Positions 49,018 to 60,545 of a stretch of DNA of 64,000 nt are shown here, piece by piece. Position numbers and translations under genes: made by a program. The notes below the pieces were generated by a model. The model was not told where the DNA came from. It searched no databases and worked only from the letters and a program-made list of their open reading frames with translations. Source of the DNA: Coffea arabica (Eukaryota > Streptophyta > Magnoliopsida > Gentianales > Rubiaceae); the NCBI RefSeq assembly GCF_036785885.1, contig NC_092327.1, positions 17,502,001 to 17,566,000 on the forward strand. The letters are read 5' to 3'. Numbering within the stretch: position 1 is the stretch's first letter; each line of letters opens with the position of its first letter.

Positions 49018-52000
49018 TGTGACGCCCCCACTTCTCCCTAAGGCTAACCAAAGGGTATCCGTGGGACGCCTGCCCAACTCTCGCCAGGACTCACTACAAT
49101 CCACAATTCAAAAACTCGGAATACTTCAATGACTTCAATACATAATTAAAGTACTCCAAATATCTCACACTTACAATTAATCAGCTCTCAAGCTTAATAC
49201 AATCCAAAAGAATATTTACTACAGCCGTCTGCTGTAATACAATTTTAAATTTTTAAAAGAAGGCAATCTAGTACAATTCACGAGCACTCTTGGTCTCGAA
49301 CCCTGTTAAAGAAACCCAAAACGTGGGATGAGTTACACAGCCCAGTGAGGTTCCAAGACACTCTAGCAGTTCTAATAAATCAAGTAATTGAACATATCAT
49401 ATGTATGGTTCAAGATTACACATTGGCATATTAACTTGAGACAATAATCATTGTACAAGTAATTTGAGCATATCACAGGTACGGCACATTTGTATGAAAC
49501 GGTTATCATTATGCAAAATAAACACACATTGAAGGATATGATGTTCCAGTGGAACCATTTCGGTCATCTGCACCTTATAACTTCCGGATCCCCTCGGTTT
49601 GTCTGGCCATCACCTTATCCCTCCAGTGGTAGTACTCGAGTATATCGAAACGGTGGTCCAAGGTTCCAACCTACCCGATCGAGCCCAGTCCTGGCTCGAG
49701 TAGGTCAGTAACCAAGGGCAGGGCCCAAGTTCAGTTTAGAACTTACAACATGCACAAGTAATCAAATAACTTGGCGAACGGTAAAAATTTATTCTTTTGG
49801 TAGGTCGAGTGAGATAAAGTACACACTCGCCTTAAGACATTGACAATTTCACAAGAGCAAGTATAGGTAACACTTAACGTCTAAACATGTAAGGAATATG
49901 CCGTAATTTCATATGAACACGGAATTCATGGTAATCAAGTAAATTGGTAAACAGTAAGTAATTACGGTTAATTGGTAGACATTAGTCATTTTAGTAGGCC
50001 GCCATTGGCCGTTTCTCACTTTTACCACTTAAGAGTCGAGGAGGTTCACTCCAACCGACTTATGCAGCCATAGCATAATTAATCATTTAAACACTTCACG
50101 TAAATATGCTTTCCAAGCATTTCGTATCTAGTATTTCAAGTAATCACATAAATATGCTCTTTAAGCATTTCATATCGAATAGTTCAAATATACATACTTC
50201 AGGTATTTCATGTCGAGTAATTCAAGTATATCTTATTCAAATATGCATGAGCGTGGTAAATACTTAACATATAGCACTTAACACTTAATGACCATGGGTT
50301 AAGCATGTCATAGACTTATTCCAATTACGTATTCCTATATGGAACACTCATCTATTCAAAACAAGTGATTAAGTACTCAAACAAGCGTTTGGGCGTCCAC
50401 TTCGAGTTCCTCTTGAAGGTCTCCTTGAGCGTCTGAGCAATTAACCATCAACTATTATACACTATCACTTAGAACCCCTACTTATCAAAGAAGGTTGTAC
50501 AATCTAAAGAGAATTCATGAATTGGGTCTTAATTATTCATAATCGAGGCTCAAGAGTGAAGTTTTAAAGTCTAAAGAGAAAGACTAGCATTTTTCACGAA
50601 ATCGAGTTCAAAATGTTCAATCGATATCGAGAAAAGAAGGCAAGTTTCAAAAATCTTATTTTCTAAAAAATTGACAAATTTCAACTTTGGGTGTCGATTT
50701 TAAAAAAATCATATCTTGCATTATATAGGTCCAAAATTGGAAAACTTGATACCATTGGAAACCTCTTCAAAAGTACTAAAAGTTCTTAGAATATACTTTT
50801 CCATGATTCCAAATGGAAGGTATTCAAAAAGAGGCTCAAAGTTGTTGTTTTGGCACTTAAGACAGTTTCGGGGTTGGTTTTTGACCAACTTTGAAAATCT
50901 GGCAAAATTCTCACAATACAAACTAGCCTCCGAAATTTGGAACTCAATTAGAGCTACATTCAAAGTTTAAAACAAAACAAACGGAACAAGAATCAAAGTT
51001 TTGAGCGCCAAGATATAGCAGCTCAAAGTTGGCTAAAAATTCCTCCTTGATCAAGAATTTTCAGATTTAAAACATGAACTTTGGGACTTCAGTTGGATAT
51101 TGAAATAGACTCGGAATGGCACCAAAATTAGCAGTATTATACTACCATATAAGGGTTATTCCTCTGTCAAATTTCATAGGAAAATTCATTCGGCAAGTTG
51201 GTTAACAAAACCATCAAAGTTTCAAGAATTTCCAAGGCAAATCTGCCTTGTACTTCAAATTTTCTTTTCTAAAACCTTTAGCCAATAAAATGTCTAAAAC
51301 ATATCTCATTTGTGATAACCAGGTCTAATAAGAATCTAATATATATTTGGTAGGTGATTAACACCAAGAATTTCAAAACAACAAGTCCCAACCAAGGGTG
51401 AGGCCTTTACTAGCCAAAAAGAGGATTTTTACTCACTGCATCAGTTTCGAAATATGGACACAATCACTCAATTCAACTCAGAATTGAGCGCAGTTGGTGG
51501 CATTGAAAAGCTCTTTCATAAAGATAGAATTTTTCAGAAGAAACCATTTTCAAAATCTATTCACAAGAAACTCATTTTTTGAGCATCAAGTTACAGTTCA
51601 TGTCCTGCCTCCTGAAGAGCAACGAAACAGAACAGCAATTTTCAAATGAATGGATTGGCTCACTCGAGTGGAACTAGGTCATCCATTTTATACCAATGGA
51701 AATCTGGGATTCTTTAGTTTCCAGTGCCGCAAACGGCACTTGATTTTGACATTGGAGGAAAGAGTTATGGCTGATACAAAATGACTGCCTGGGCAATACG
51801 GGAATCATTTTCCAGTTTTGCTAACTTTGGAAATCAATTCATTTGACCAACCAAATCATGTTATTTTTCAATGAAACTTTCTACACACTTCATATAACAT
51901 GTAAACAACAGAAACAAGCCATTAGAACCTTAAAAGTTTGCACAAAAGGGGTCGGACAAGGCAGGGGTAAAATGGTCACTTTTGCTCCAAGCACCTCTTT

Positions 52001-53049
52001 TGATTTTCTACCAACAATACAACATTAATCCACTAATATAAGCACTAAACCACCATTAATTTCATCATCCAACATCAAATCAGTCCTTCCATCAAAAGTG
52101 GGAGTTCATAGAGCCCACACAACCAATTTCCTCAAAAATAATGCTACCCACTAACATGCATGAGTATATACGTGTAATAGAACTTCCGTAAACTAAGATT
52201 CGAGGGGTTGATCGTCCATTACCTCTCTTGATGAACTAGGACAGAATTTTCTGTCCAATGAATGCCCAAGAAAACCATGGAAATGAAGCCCCTCTCCGTG
52301 CCTAGGTGAATCTCCAAGTTGTTGTGAGTTTGTGGTAGAAATTTCAAGTGATTTGGTGCAAGTTTGAGAGGAAAAATGAAGAAGGAACTTTGGTCTCCTT
52401 CTCTTGGTGTTGCACGGCTGGTTTGAGAAGGAAAAGAAGAATGGTGGCTGATGATAAGCTTCCGTGGGAAGCTTTGATATTTGTGGCCAAAATTGGTTCC
52501 AAAAGTCAACCTTTCAATAGCGCGCGAACGCGCGTGTTTCGTGCTCGTTTCTTCTCGGGTTTGTTTCATTAGTGCACTAAACCTCTAATGCACTTGTATA
52601 CATACTATTGTTTTTTACTCTTAATTGTCCCAAAATAATGGTCTAAAATCTCTCAATTAAATCGTGCGTGTGAGAACGCGTATTTTCAAATTAAACGTGA
52701 TAAAGCGAAATTTCTAAGAAATTCTTATAACGATGGTACAACTAACTATCACTTGAGTACTTAATCATAAAAATACCTATTTTAAGACTAATGCATGTAT
52801 CTCCAAATTTTCAAGCTCAGTGTATCCTCAAATCGGTTATTGTTCCAAACGCACGTGCACTATTTTCACTTAACAGGCTTTCAAAAATTAATTTTTGAAA
52901 CGAGACACTTTAAAAATATAATAAAGCTATAGATCCATGTAATTAGGTCTAAAGGGGTTAGAAAATAATATTCGAAGAAAACGGGTGAGCAAATAATTAA
53001 TTAAACCATAAAAATAGAATTATAAGTGAGAAAAATTCGGGTCCTCACA
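49018..53049 (-). mobile_element. 4.0-kb TGTGA/TCACA-family element, probable solo LTR
   Basis: The left end is TGTGACGCCCCCACTTCTCC; the right end is ATTCGGGTCCTCACA. Flanks are TTATA (49013-49017) and CTATA (53050-53054), a 5-bp duplication with one mismatch. The conserved box is at 49,030-49,090 (ACGCCTGCCCAACTCTCGCC), and the complement of the TTATCGCAC marker is at about 49,810. No coding capacity. Orientation is minus. Confidence 0.78.
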
Positions 53050-53054
53050 CTATA

Positions 53055-53884
53055 TCTTTCTCTTAAAGTATAATGTTACTTTTTTGAATGTGGAGTGTAT
53101 AATCTCTCTGTACTGATCTATAATGTTCTCTAATGGTACCTTTTTTATATTCTTTCCATACCAAACTAAAGTTTTATCACAATATTGTACGCACTACTTT
53201 GGATTTTAATACTGCCACATTTGTTGATCTTTTAAATGCATGACATTATTTCCCTTTTATTTGTTAGTTAAACTTGCTCTTTTACTTAAGATTATTAAGT
53301 TAACTTCATAAAATATTAACAGCTAAGTTTTTTCTGTTACTAATAAGTTTGACGATGCTTTCCTATTATTTACCCTTCCACTTGTCAACTTCATACCAAC
53401 TTCGCATATTTAAGGGCGTCATTACTTTTTCAAATTACAAAGCCATGGAAGTCACTTCTTATTTGAAAATGGAGTTATTAGCACTCAATTTTTCATTATT
53501 TGGAATTTCAACATTTGTTGTATCAGATAACAAATATAACATTGTTTCGTACTTTGTTATTAATTAAGAAAGTACGACGATTACCACTCCTTTTGTGTTA
53601 TTCACACTTCAATAATCAGTATGGTCATGTAACGTTCATATATATACTTCAGTCCGACAATATGAATTTGCTATGTAGAGTACACACATATATACATATA
53701 TATGTATATATATACATGTCGTTTGTAGTACTTGATGATATTATGGATATTATCATTTTACACGTCCATTGTTACATCAAAATAATTGCAACCACATGTA
53801 ATCAATTATCAATCGTATATATAATTGCAACCACATGCAATCAATTATCATTCTTATACTTCCATCATGACACGTAAGATACAA
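53055..53884. repeat. AT-rich DNA with microsatellite and a short tandem repeat
   Basis: A (TA)n/(CATA)n tract lies at about 53,685-53,717. At about 53,788-53,855 a ~40-bp unit containing AATTGCAACCACATG and AATCAATTATCA is present twice. No gene. Confidence 0.6.
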
Positions 53885-54085
53885 TGTACTGGGTCGCAGG
53901 GATTCGAATTTAGAGGTTACATATAGAGGGAGAAGGGAGGGAAGAAAATGGTGAGGAGTTCAAAAGTTACAAGATGGGTTGAAAAATTATGGGTTTCAAG
54001 GAAGGGCGGAGAAGGGAGAGAAGAATAAAGGGGATTATAGGAATATGAACAACATGATGCAAAAAAATTTAGAGAGAGTTGTACC

Positions 54086-55239
54086 ATGATATAAGATATG
54101 AAAGTACTAGGAGGCGTATGATGGATAGGGGACAGATAAAAGAAGAAGGAAATGAAGATGCGTTTTCACATTTTTTAAAACTCACCCGAACATATTAGTA
54201 AACAACTTTTTTTTTAAAATTTGTGTTCAGATTTATCAGAACTGCTACCGTAAATATTCACAGTCAACAATTCTATGGCCACGACATACCACTTACACTT
54301 GTTTGTCAAGAAATGCAATGATCAAATTAGTTATAAATTTTATAATAGTGCAAGTACTGGTAGATGGGTATTTCTTAATATAATTTGTCGGATATCGATA
54401 CATTTTTTAAAACTATTTCTAATCTTCCCAACCAACCTAACCCTCTCATTCACTGTATTTAACAATCCTTCTGTTATGTAAATCATTATACATTACAATT
54501 TTTTTAGCATGTCATGCATCACTTATTTCAAATTTTCTGTATATATATACATATGTATATATATTTTATTTATTATTCTGCACCACAATATAAAAGATGT
54601 AAAAATATTATTTTCATTTTCAATACAATCCCGGGCCTAGGACGTGTCAAAATACTACTGTGTCGAACTACGCACAAGTTTGGGAAAAAATTATGGAATA
54701 ATTGTTGGATAATTAAGGAGCATAATGAAACTTTTTTTTGGATGATTCAGCAGCCGAATTTGTAAATTTCAATTTACGCAATCAACTCGTAGGGGACCAT
54801 GACAAAATAAAATGAACAACATCGCTTATTCTACCCTTGCAAACAAATAAAATGATCAACCCATTTGCTGAACCCAACTCTTTAATTCTTTCGCTAATCT
54901 TCACAAGCCGCGAATTGTGAATTACTAACACTTAAGTTTATCAAATGTAAAGAAAACTGTGAATTTGCTGATGTGTCATGGCTAATATCTGCGGCTGGAC
55001 AGTGCATATGGCTTGTAAAGATTGGACTAAATTTCAAGGCGGGAACATGTTTTCGTCCTTTCGCCATACGCGATTGGCACCGCCAGTGTTGCCGGCCCTA
55101 AGCAAATGTGAAGGGGCACGCTGCAGTAGTCATTCAAAAACGTTGCCATTGGAATTGACATTGAAAGGTGGGCTATCTTTGTTGCCTTACCGTTCATTAT
55201 CTGTCCAACCGTACACCTTTGTACATCTTCTCCTATAAG
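54086..55239. other. Intergenic, nothing firmly recognised
   Basis: AT-rich to 54,950, then normal composition. Opposing open stretches at 54,978-55,263 show no known motif and are not called. Confidence 0.4.
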
Positions 55240-55430
55240 CAAGACTGGCGCCAGTCTTGTCATCTTGGGGAATTACACCCCAACCGAGCTAAATTTGCTC
55301 TCTAACATAAGCTCCTTGTAACCCATGTGACTCGTATGATCACCCGAGCCAATTTTTCTGCTGCCTTAAAAAATACAACTGGTGTGCCTTTCACCAGTTG
55401 TTGAACCTAGTTGGGTCTTATTAACCCACT
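55240..55430. repeat. Cluster of short hairpins
   Basis: A perfect 20-bp palindrome, CAAGACTGGCGCCAGTCTTG, is at 55240-55259. TTGGGG/CCCCAA stems follow at about 55,265-55,283, then GAGC/GCTC near 55,287, and a perfect 10-bp stem ACAACTGGTG/CACCAGTTGT at about 55,376-55,402. GGGT/ACCC follows near 55,412. Function unknown. Confidence 0.7.
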
Positions 55431-55569
55431 AATTCGTACAACGGCTTCCGTAGGCTCCCATCCAACATAGATTAAGATACAGTAAGTGATACAAATGTAT
55501 TCTTACTGATGATAAAAAATCTCTCTTGCATGGCCCATTCAACCTATATTAGGATACATATTTGTTTAC

Positions 55570-56500
55570 TTGAATGGAGGAAAGCCAAGTATGGCAGGTG
55601 TTTTATGCGAGAACTGCCTGGCATTTTATGTCGTCCCAACTTCATAAGGCGTTTTGGAAAAACGAGTAGTCAAAGGTCATGAAGGAGGAAAGACTTAAAG
55701 AGCTGGTATTTTAACCTTCTCAAATTATTTTCGGGGGACGATACTCCGAATTCAAGCAAATTCACTTTGATACCTAAAAATGGGTACTCCGATTACAATG
55801 GAGCAAACCCAAGAAAAGCGTATGTTGAAGTGGACAAGGGTTACTTTATAACTCAAATACATAATTTGGTTAGTGGTATTCTGCTTAAATGTGCACTGTA
55901 GTATTACTTATGCAACATGAAAGCCATAAAGTCGGTTTTGTTTAACCGTCTTCAATTCGTTTATTGTAATAAGCAAGCTACAAACTTGTTCCAAGCAAAT
56001 AGGGGTACCCTGTTATTTTTATGGAGGAAAGCCATAAAAATAATTATTATTGCTACCAAAATGGATTTATTATTGTTTCAGCCAAAGGAGAAACTGAAGC
56101 CGTTAATGGGAAAATGAGTACCGTCATCTTATAACGGAGGATAGGCAGAAAATAGCTGGTGTTTTATTCAGAAATATTTTTATTTGTATTTTATCCCTTA
56201 AATTAAGTTGTGTATGGAACAATGGGTACTCTTTTTGTTGTAATGGGGGAATGCCGTAAACAGCTGGTATTTTCTTCGAAAACGGTTGCATTGTTATTCG
56301 ACCCACAACTAAATGTATTTGTAGAAGGGAAAATGAGTACCCTGTTGCTCTAATGGAGGAAACACATAAAAAGCTGGTATTTTATTAGAAAAATCATTGT
56401 TATTATTGTATTCAGAAAAACATGTCTGTCTACGGAAATGGGTACTCTGTTCTCATATTCCTACCGAACCCGTCCACAGCTGGTCTTCTACAGCGGAGTA
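55570..56500 (-). repeat. Array of ~105-bp repeat, reverse orientation
   Basis: About eight diverged units carry GGGTACTCTG...TAATGGAGGAAAGCC...AAAGAGCTGGTATTTTATT, the complement of the array at 37.78-38.28 kb. Units start near 55,575, 55,697, 55,780, 56,002, 56,117, 56,225, 56,335 and 56,441. With the forward array on the left it brackets the transposase and PMD genes. Confidence 0.72.
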
Positions 56501-56980
56501 GTGCAATTCAGAAATATGCATGCGATTTGGTTCTTCTAATTTTTCCAAATAAAAATTTAGATGCAGTGCCAACTGTGACTTATTATCGCACTAACCTAAC
56601 TTAGGCTCACTAATGATACAGTTCGTTAACCGTAGTCCGCAAAAGGATGCCTGAAAGAGGTCAAACTGCTCTTAACCACTCAGTCGATGCATTGCAAGCT
56701 CCTCCATTTAAACTCAGGTCCGTTATCCATATCTCCTCCTATAAGAGCTTCACACAACTAAACTTCTTCCTTGCATGCCCATTCACCCCCGCATTGGTTT
56801 CACACAACAGCCTTCGCTATTGCATGCCGTTTCAGCTTCATACAACCACCTTCTATAAGTTTCGTATCTTTCTTTACCACCTGTAACATGTAACTAGATG
56901 AAAGATTCGCTTCGTTCTGTATGTTCTAACCCCTGAACCGACCAGCCTCCTCGTAACATAATCCTTTTCCAGACTGACTC

Positions 56981-57637
56981 ATGGCACTTGGACGACTTCC
57001 TGAAATGCATGTCCTAAACAACGGAGGCATGGTCGGCTACTTTCAAGATGAGGTCTTACCACTTCATCACATTGGAGTGAAGTGGATAGTTGAGGAAGTG
57101 CTGATTCGGTTAGATAGGTTTCCCGGAGCGGAGTTTCCGCAGTCGATGCTGGTGTCTTGCATCCCCGTTCGCAACCCCATTGCGAACGAGGAAGTATTCC
57201 GGTCGCTGGTCAAGTGGCGCTGTCGTCCACTCCCCCTTATGCAGAACCTGAAGGCGTTTTACATCATGACCTACAATGCCTAGTTTGTGGACAAGGAGGA
57301 ATTTGTTGCACATTTCCTCGGTCTAAAACCACTGCTCCATACCGACGTGTGGATCCTTTTCGGGGCCAACTTTGCAGACTGGTCTGTAACACGATTTTTG
57401 GCTGAACAGGGGTATCCCGCCAGTATGACACGCAACGTTGCCATTGCGAACAACCTTCACACCGCAACCATTTGCTGGAATCCATCAGCTGTAGAGATCA
57501 CGTTTGAAGACAGAGATGCTACTGATAGTCTTCTCCTCAGTGTGCGGCGTAAAAAATATCGCAGCTTTCTCAGGGTAGCTACCACGGTTGCCTCCTTAAA
57601 CCCTATGTTTGGTCTTATTGTGGAGTGTTTCGAGTGA
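56981..57637 (+). pseudogene. Unrecognised ORF of ~218 residues with one amber codon
   Basis: A single frame runs from ATG (56981) to TGA (57635-57637). It is broken only by TAG at 57281-57283 (codon 101), which could be a mutated Gln (CAG) or Trp (TGG) codon. The base composition is clearly more coding-like than the flanks. The N-terminal half has Pro/Leu-rich stretches (VRNPIANEEVFRSLVKWRCR). After the stop come an aromatic-rich segment (TDVWILFGANFADWSVTRFL) and a basic C-terminus (SVRRKKYRSFLR). No signal peptide, transmembrane segment or family motif is recognised. It lies between the reverse repeat array and the GRF zinc-finger gene and may be a transposon accessory gene or a captured fragment. 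Confidence 0.5.
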
Positions 57638-58406
57638 ATGTTCGTAGGTACAACAGTGTGCTTTTAATTTTTTTTGTTCAACATCATATTTGGATTGTGG
57701 GTGATTTTTTGTTCATGGCCCTTGCTGTTATTGGGCGTACCATGCATGGTTTTGATTGTTAGCGTATGAAGGGTAGGGATTAGGGGATGATAATATGCAA
57801 GGCCTGAAAATTAAGAGTGCACCGTTTGTCGGATATGTAAGCGGATGTACTTAAATCCAAATACATAAGTAAGAACTTGTTTCGTCGTTCAACTCCACAA
57901 ATTTCGCTGTGATAAACCTAACAATGCTGTGCCACATCCCAATTGGTTGTACGTAAGATTCAGCTTGTTCAGTTGCCTGGCTAAGCTGAAGTTCATATTT
58001 AACAACGCAGCGATTGCCATCCCAGTGACTAATGACGTTCATCGATCAATCAACGATCCCTAGTACCTCATCCGCACACATATTTCGGCGGACAAAGGGA
58101 ACAGGCATTTCGGAAAACCACATAATGCACAATGTAAACAAAAACCAAATACGGAAACCTAGTATGTTATATAACGCAAAATCACCATTTAAACAGTAAC
58201 ACTCCGCCGGTTGGGCCAACTCAGTCGCACATGCGGCAACCACCGGTTGACAACGGATGGACAAAAGGCAATGCCACAGCAGTAGCAACCAAAAATACAA
58301 GAGGCTGTAAACGAGCCTAAATGCCCATTCTATCCTTACGGACACCATAGTCCAGTACTATACAGGGGGGGTTTGGAGGGAATGTAATCAACACCAACAC
58401 ATTAAT
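57638..58406. other. Intergenic, nothing recognised
   Basis: No supported coding region; a TM-like open stretch on the minus strand at 58,046-58,348 has no supporting motif. It includes the 3' flanks of the genes on both sides. Confidence 0.4.
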
Positions 58407-58830
58407 TCACGGTTTGAGAACCAGAACAAGGACTACCGCCACCACAGCTACCACAACAATGTTAAGGATCATCACGTTCCTTTGCATGCTTCTCAGTTCA
58501 GCTATGATGGCAGACACCTCCGTCGCGGGTGTATTGGTGACGGGGGCGGGATCAGGAACTTCAAACCCCGTGGCTCATGCAAACTCATCACACCAGCCAA
58601 TGAACGTTCGACAAGGCCTCTGCAATACAACTACCTTAGCAATCCAAAATTTTTGTTCGAAACAGTTCTACAGAAGAACTTACCAGGGCGTTAGCGCAGC
58701 GATAGTAGTGGCGCCCCCTGTTTGCTTCAGACTTCCAGACAACACGAACTGCACAGCTTCGACCACAATTGCAATATAATGTAGGCCAGACCGTGCTATT
58801 GACCGACCCCGCTGAAGACAAAGAAGCCAT
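58407..58830 (-). pseudogene. GRF zinc-finger protein with C-terminal membrane segment, one in-frame stop
   Basis: GRF zinc fingers (named for Gly-Arg-Phe) bind single-stranded nucleic acid. Plants have many short proteins with this finger plus a coiled coil and a terminal membrane anchor, often near transposons. Two exons are read: 58830-58684 and 58619-58407, with intron GTAAGT...TTGCAG. ATG at 58830 is the first in frame. Exon 1 has the finger CNCGRSCAVRVVWKSEAN then RGRHYYRC; exon 2 completes it with PCRTFIGWCDEF. After TGA (58575-58577) the same frame continues through a ~20-residue helical segment (AELRSMQRN) and a hydrophobic anchor (about 18 residues of Ile/Val/Ala/Leu), ending LVLKP. 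The TGA could be a CpG-decayed Arg codon (CGA). The total is about 119 residues, usual for this type. Confidence 0.75.
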
Positions 58831-59081
58831 TCGCAAAGGTTAATCTCCTTCGCTACACCGCCTAACTTTATCTCTGCCAAACACAAGGACACGGCGCTCC
58901 CACGGTGTCGACGGACAGCGCCTTTAACAAGAATTTGGGGGTTGGAGGGAATAGGTTTTCTCCAACAGTAGTCAACACATTTGTTTGCTTATTTGGGTTT
59001 GGAATGAGGTTATTGTTTGGTTAAGTACTTGGAGTCTCCCATCATGTGTAGTTGATGTTTCGGAACGAATGCAATAAATAT

Positions 59082-59407
59082 GAATAATCTCACAAACCTC
59101 CCCTGAGGTTTCTGACAATTTCACTGGCATCCCTTGAGGTTCTCAAAATTTCACTGACCTCCCTTGCCTTTGAGTTATTGGTAACAATGCAGTCCAAATC
59201 TGATTACAATATCTTCTCCTCATGTGTGAGAAGGTATTTTTATGGAATAATTTCAGAAACCTCCCTTGAGGTTTCTGACACTTTCACTGGCATCCCCTGA
59301 GGTTCTCAAAATTTCACTGACCTCCCTTACTTTTGAGTTTTTGGTAACAATGCAGTCCAAATCTGATTACAATATTATTTTCATGTGTGAGAAGGTATTT
59401 TTATTCC
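59082..59407. repeat. Tandemly duplicated TIR-end sequence, 163-bp period
   Basis: Copies at 59082-59244 and 59245-59407 both read GAATAATYTCASAAACCTCC, then GAGGTTTCTGACA, CACTGGCATCCC and GGTTCTCAAAATTTCACTGA, ending GAGAAGGTATTTTTAT. The same sequence forms the left end of the TIR element at 43169. Confidence 0.85.
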
Positions 59408-59989
59408 ATGGATGCCCCTTTGATCCTTGTATTAGTAGAAGATTGAAAGAAGAATAAATTATTAGAATGATTACTAAAGTTGAGGGGTTATAAGTACAAT
59501 ACAAAAAATTGTAAGCACCAGATGTGCCAGGAAAAATGCCGATTTTCATAAATTTTAAGTCAACTAGTAGGTTATCTATTTAACATAAAATATGTAACTA
59601 ATTAAACTAATTAAATGGAAGAAACTCGTAATAGAGGAAACCTATACAAAACGGATATATTTTATGTGCAATTGCCTTTTTTTTTTTTACTTTCACGTAT
59701 TTAATTTATGTTATATACAAAACTTATTAGTTTTTCTTTTGTAAAAATATTAGTATATCACCTTTTAAATTTTACTTACGTTAACTAATTGACAAATGTA
59801 TCTGCTGGTTGGTAATTACATTTAACTAGAATAACAGAAATTTAATATCTAATGAAGGTGATTAAAAAATTATTACTCCTAGGCGGCAGTAGAAGAAGTA
59901 ATATCGCGCCAATTTCTTAAAGTTCAATTTATGTATTTAAAAAAATTAAATATGTTAACGTTAATAAAACAAAAGAAAAAACGCATAAC

Positions 59990-60545
59990 ATACCTGCTCT
60001 TTATGGGAACCGGGCAGGTTTTGAAACGGGCTTTGTACCAACTTTTTATGGGCAACATACTAGCTCTTTATAGCAGCAAATACCGGACATGTACAGTATG
60101 GGAAACTGACATGTTTTGTAGTACGTTTTGTATCAAATTTTTTTTGGAAACATACCAGCTCTTTATAGGAAAAAATGGTTTAATAGCGGCCAAAAGGAAA
60201 CCTAGTATGTTTTCTATGTAACATAAATCAAATATGTGAAAGTTACATAAAATAAAAAAATGTTATGAAACAACTAAAAGTGTGGATGTCCCTTTGTATT
60301 CCCAAGAGAATTAATTCATGATTTATTGCTATATTATGTATAGAAATTACAATCCATTACAGGTACAATCCTCTACTCATTTTCTCTCATATTTCAATTC
60401 AATTATAGTATTTTACTTTATTAGTTTTATAACAAAAAATAATACTCAGTTCTTATAATAGAGAAAAGCCTTACAGAGGATAAACACCAACTCTTTATGC
60501 CATTTATCGCGCTTGGCGAATAAACACCAGCTCTTTATGCATTTT
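59990..60545 (+). repeat. Scattered ~105-bp repeat units, forward
   Basis: Diverged fragments with TGCTCTTTATGGG, CAACTTTTTATGGGC, TAGCTCTTTATAG, CAGCTCTTTATAGG, CAACTCTTTATGCC and CAGCTCTTTATGC. They lie upstream of the F-box gene and are spaced irregularly. Confidence 0.6.

Larger units (their letters stand above)
48500..54085. repeat. Long imperfect inverted repeat split by an LTR-type insertion
   Basis: About 200 bp at 48,500-48,715 (containing CCCTTTATTTTTTATTCCC, CTCACCATTTTGTTCCCTCC and GCTGCGACCCCGTACA) is repeated in inverted orientation at about 53,885-54,085 (TGTACTGGGTCGCAGG, GGGAAGAAAATGGTGAGGAG, AATAAAGGGGATTATAGG). Without the element at 49018-53049 the arms are about 1.1 kb apart. 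This looks like a long-TIR (foldback or MULE-type) non-autonomous element. Its outer ends were not fixed. Confidence 0.55.

Noticed and set aside
53685..53717. TATATA/CATA tract as a promoter or origin
   Set aside because: Simple microsatellite with no supporting context.
54978..55263. Opposing open stretches near the hairpin cluster
   Set aside because: No family motif on either strand; not distinguishable from chance.
58046..58348. Hydrophobic open stretch on the minus strand
   Set aside because: It lies downstream of the GRF gene stop, has no known motif and no splice link to it.
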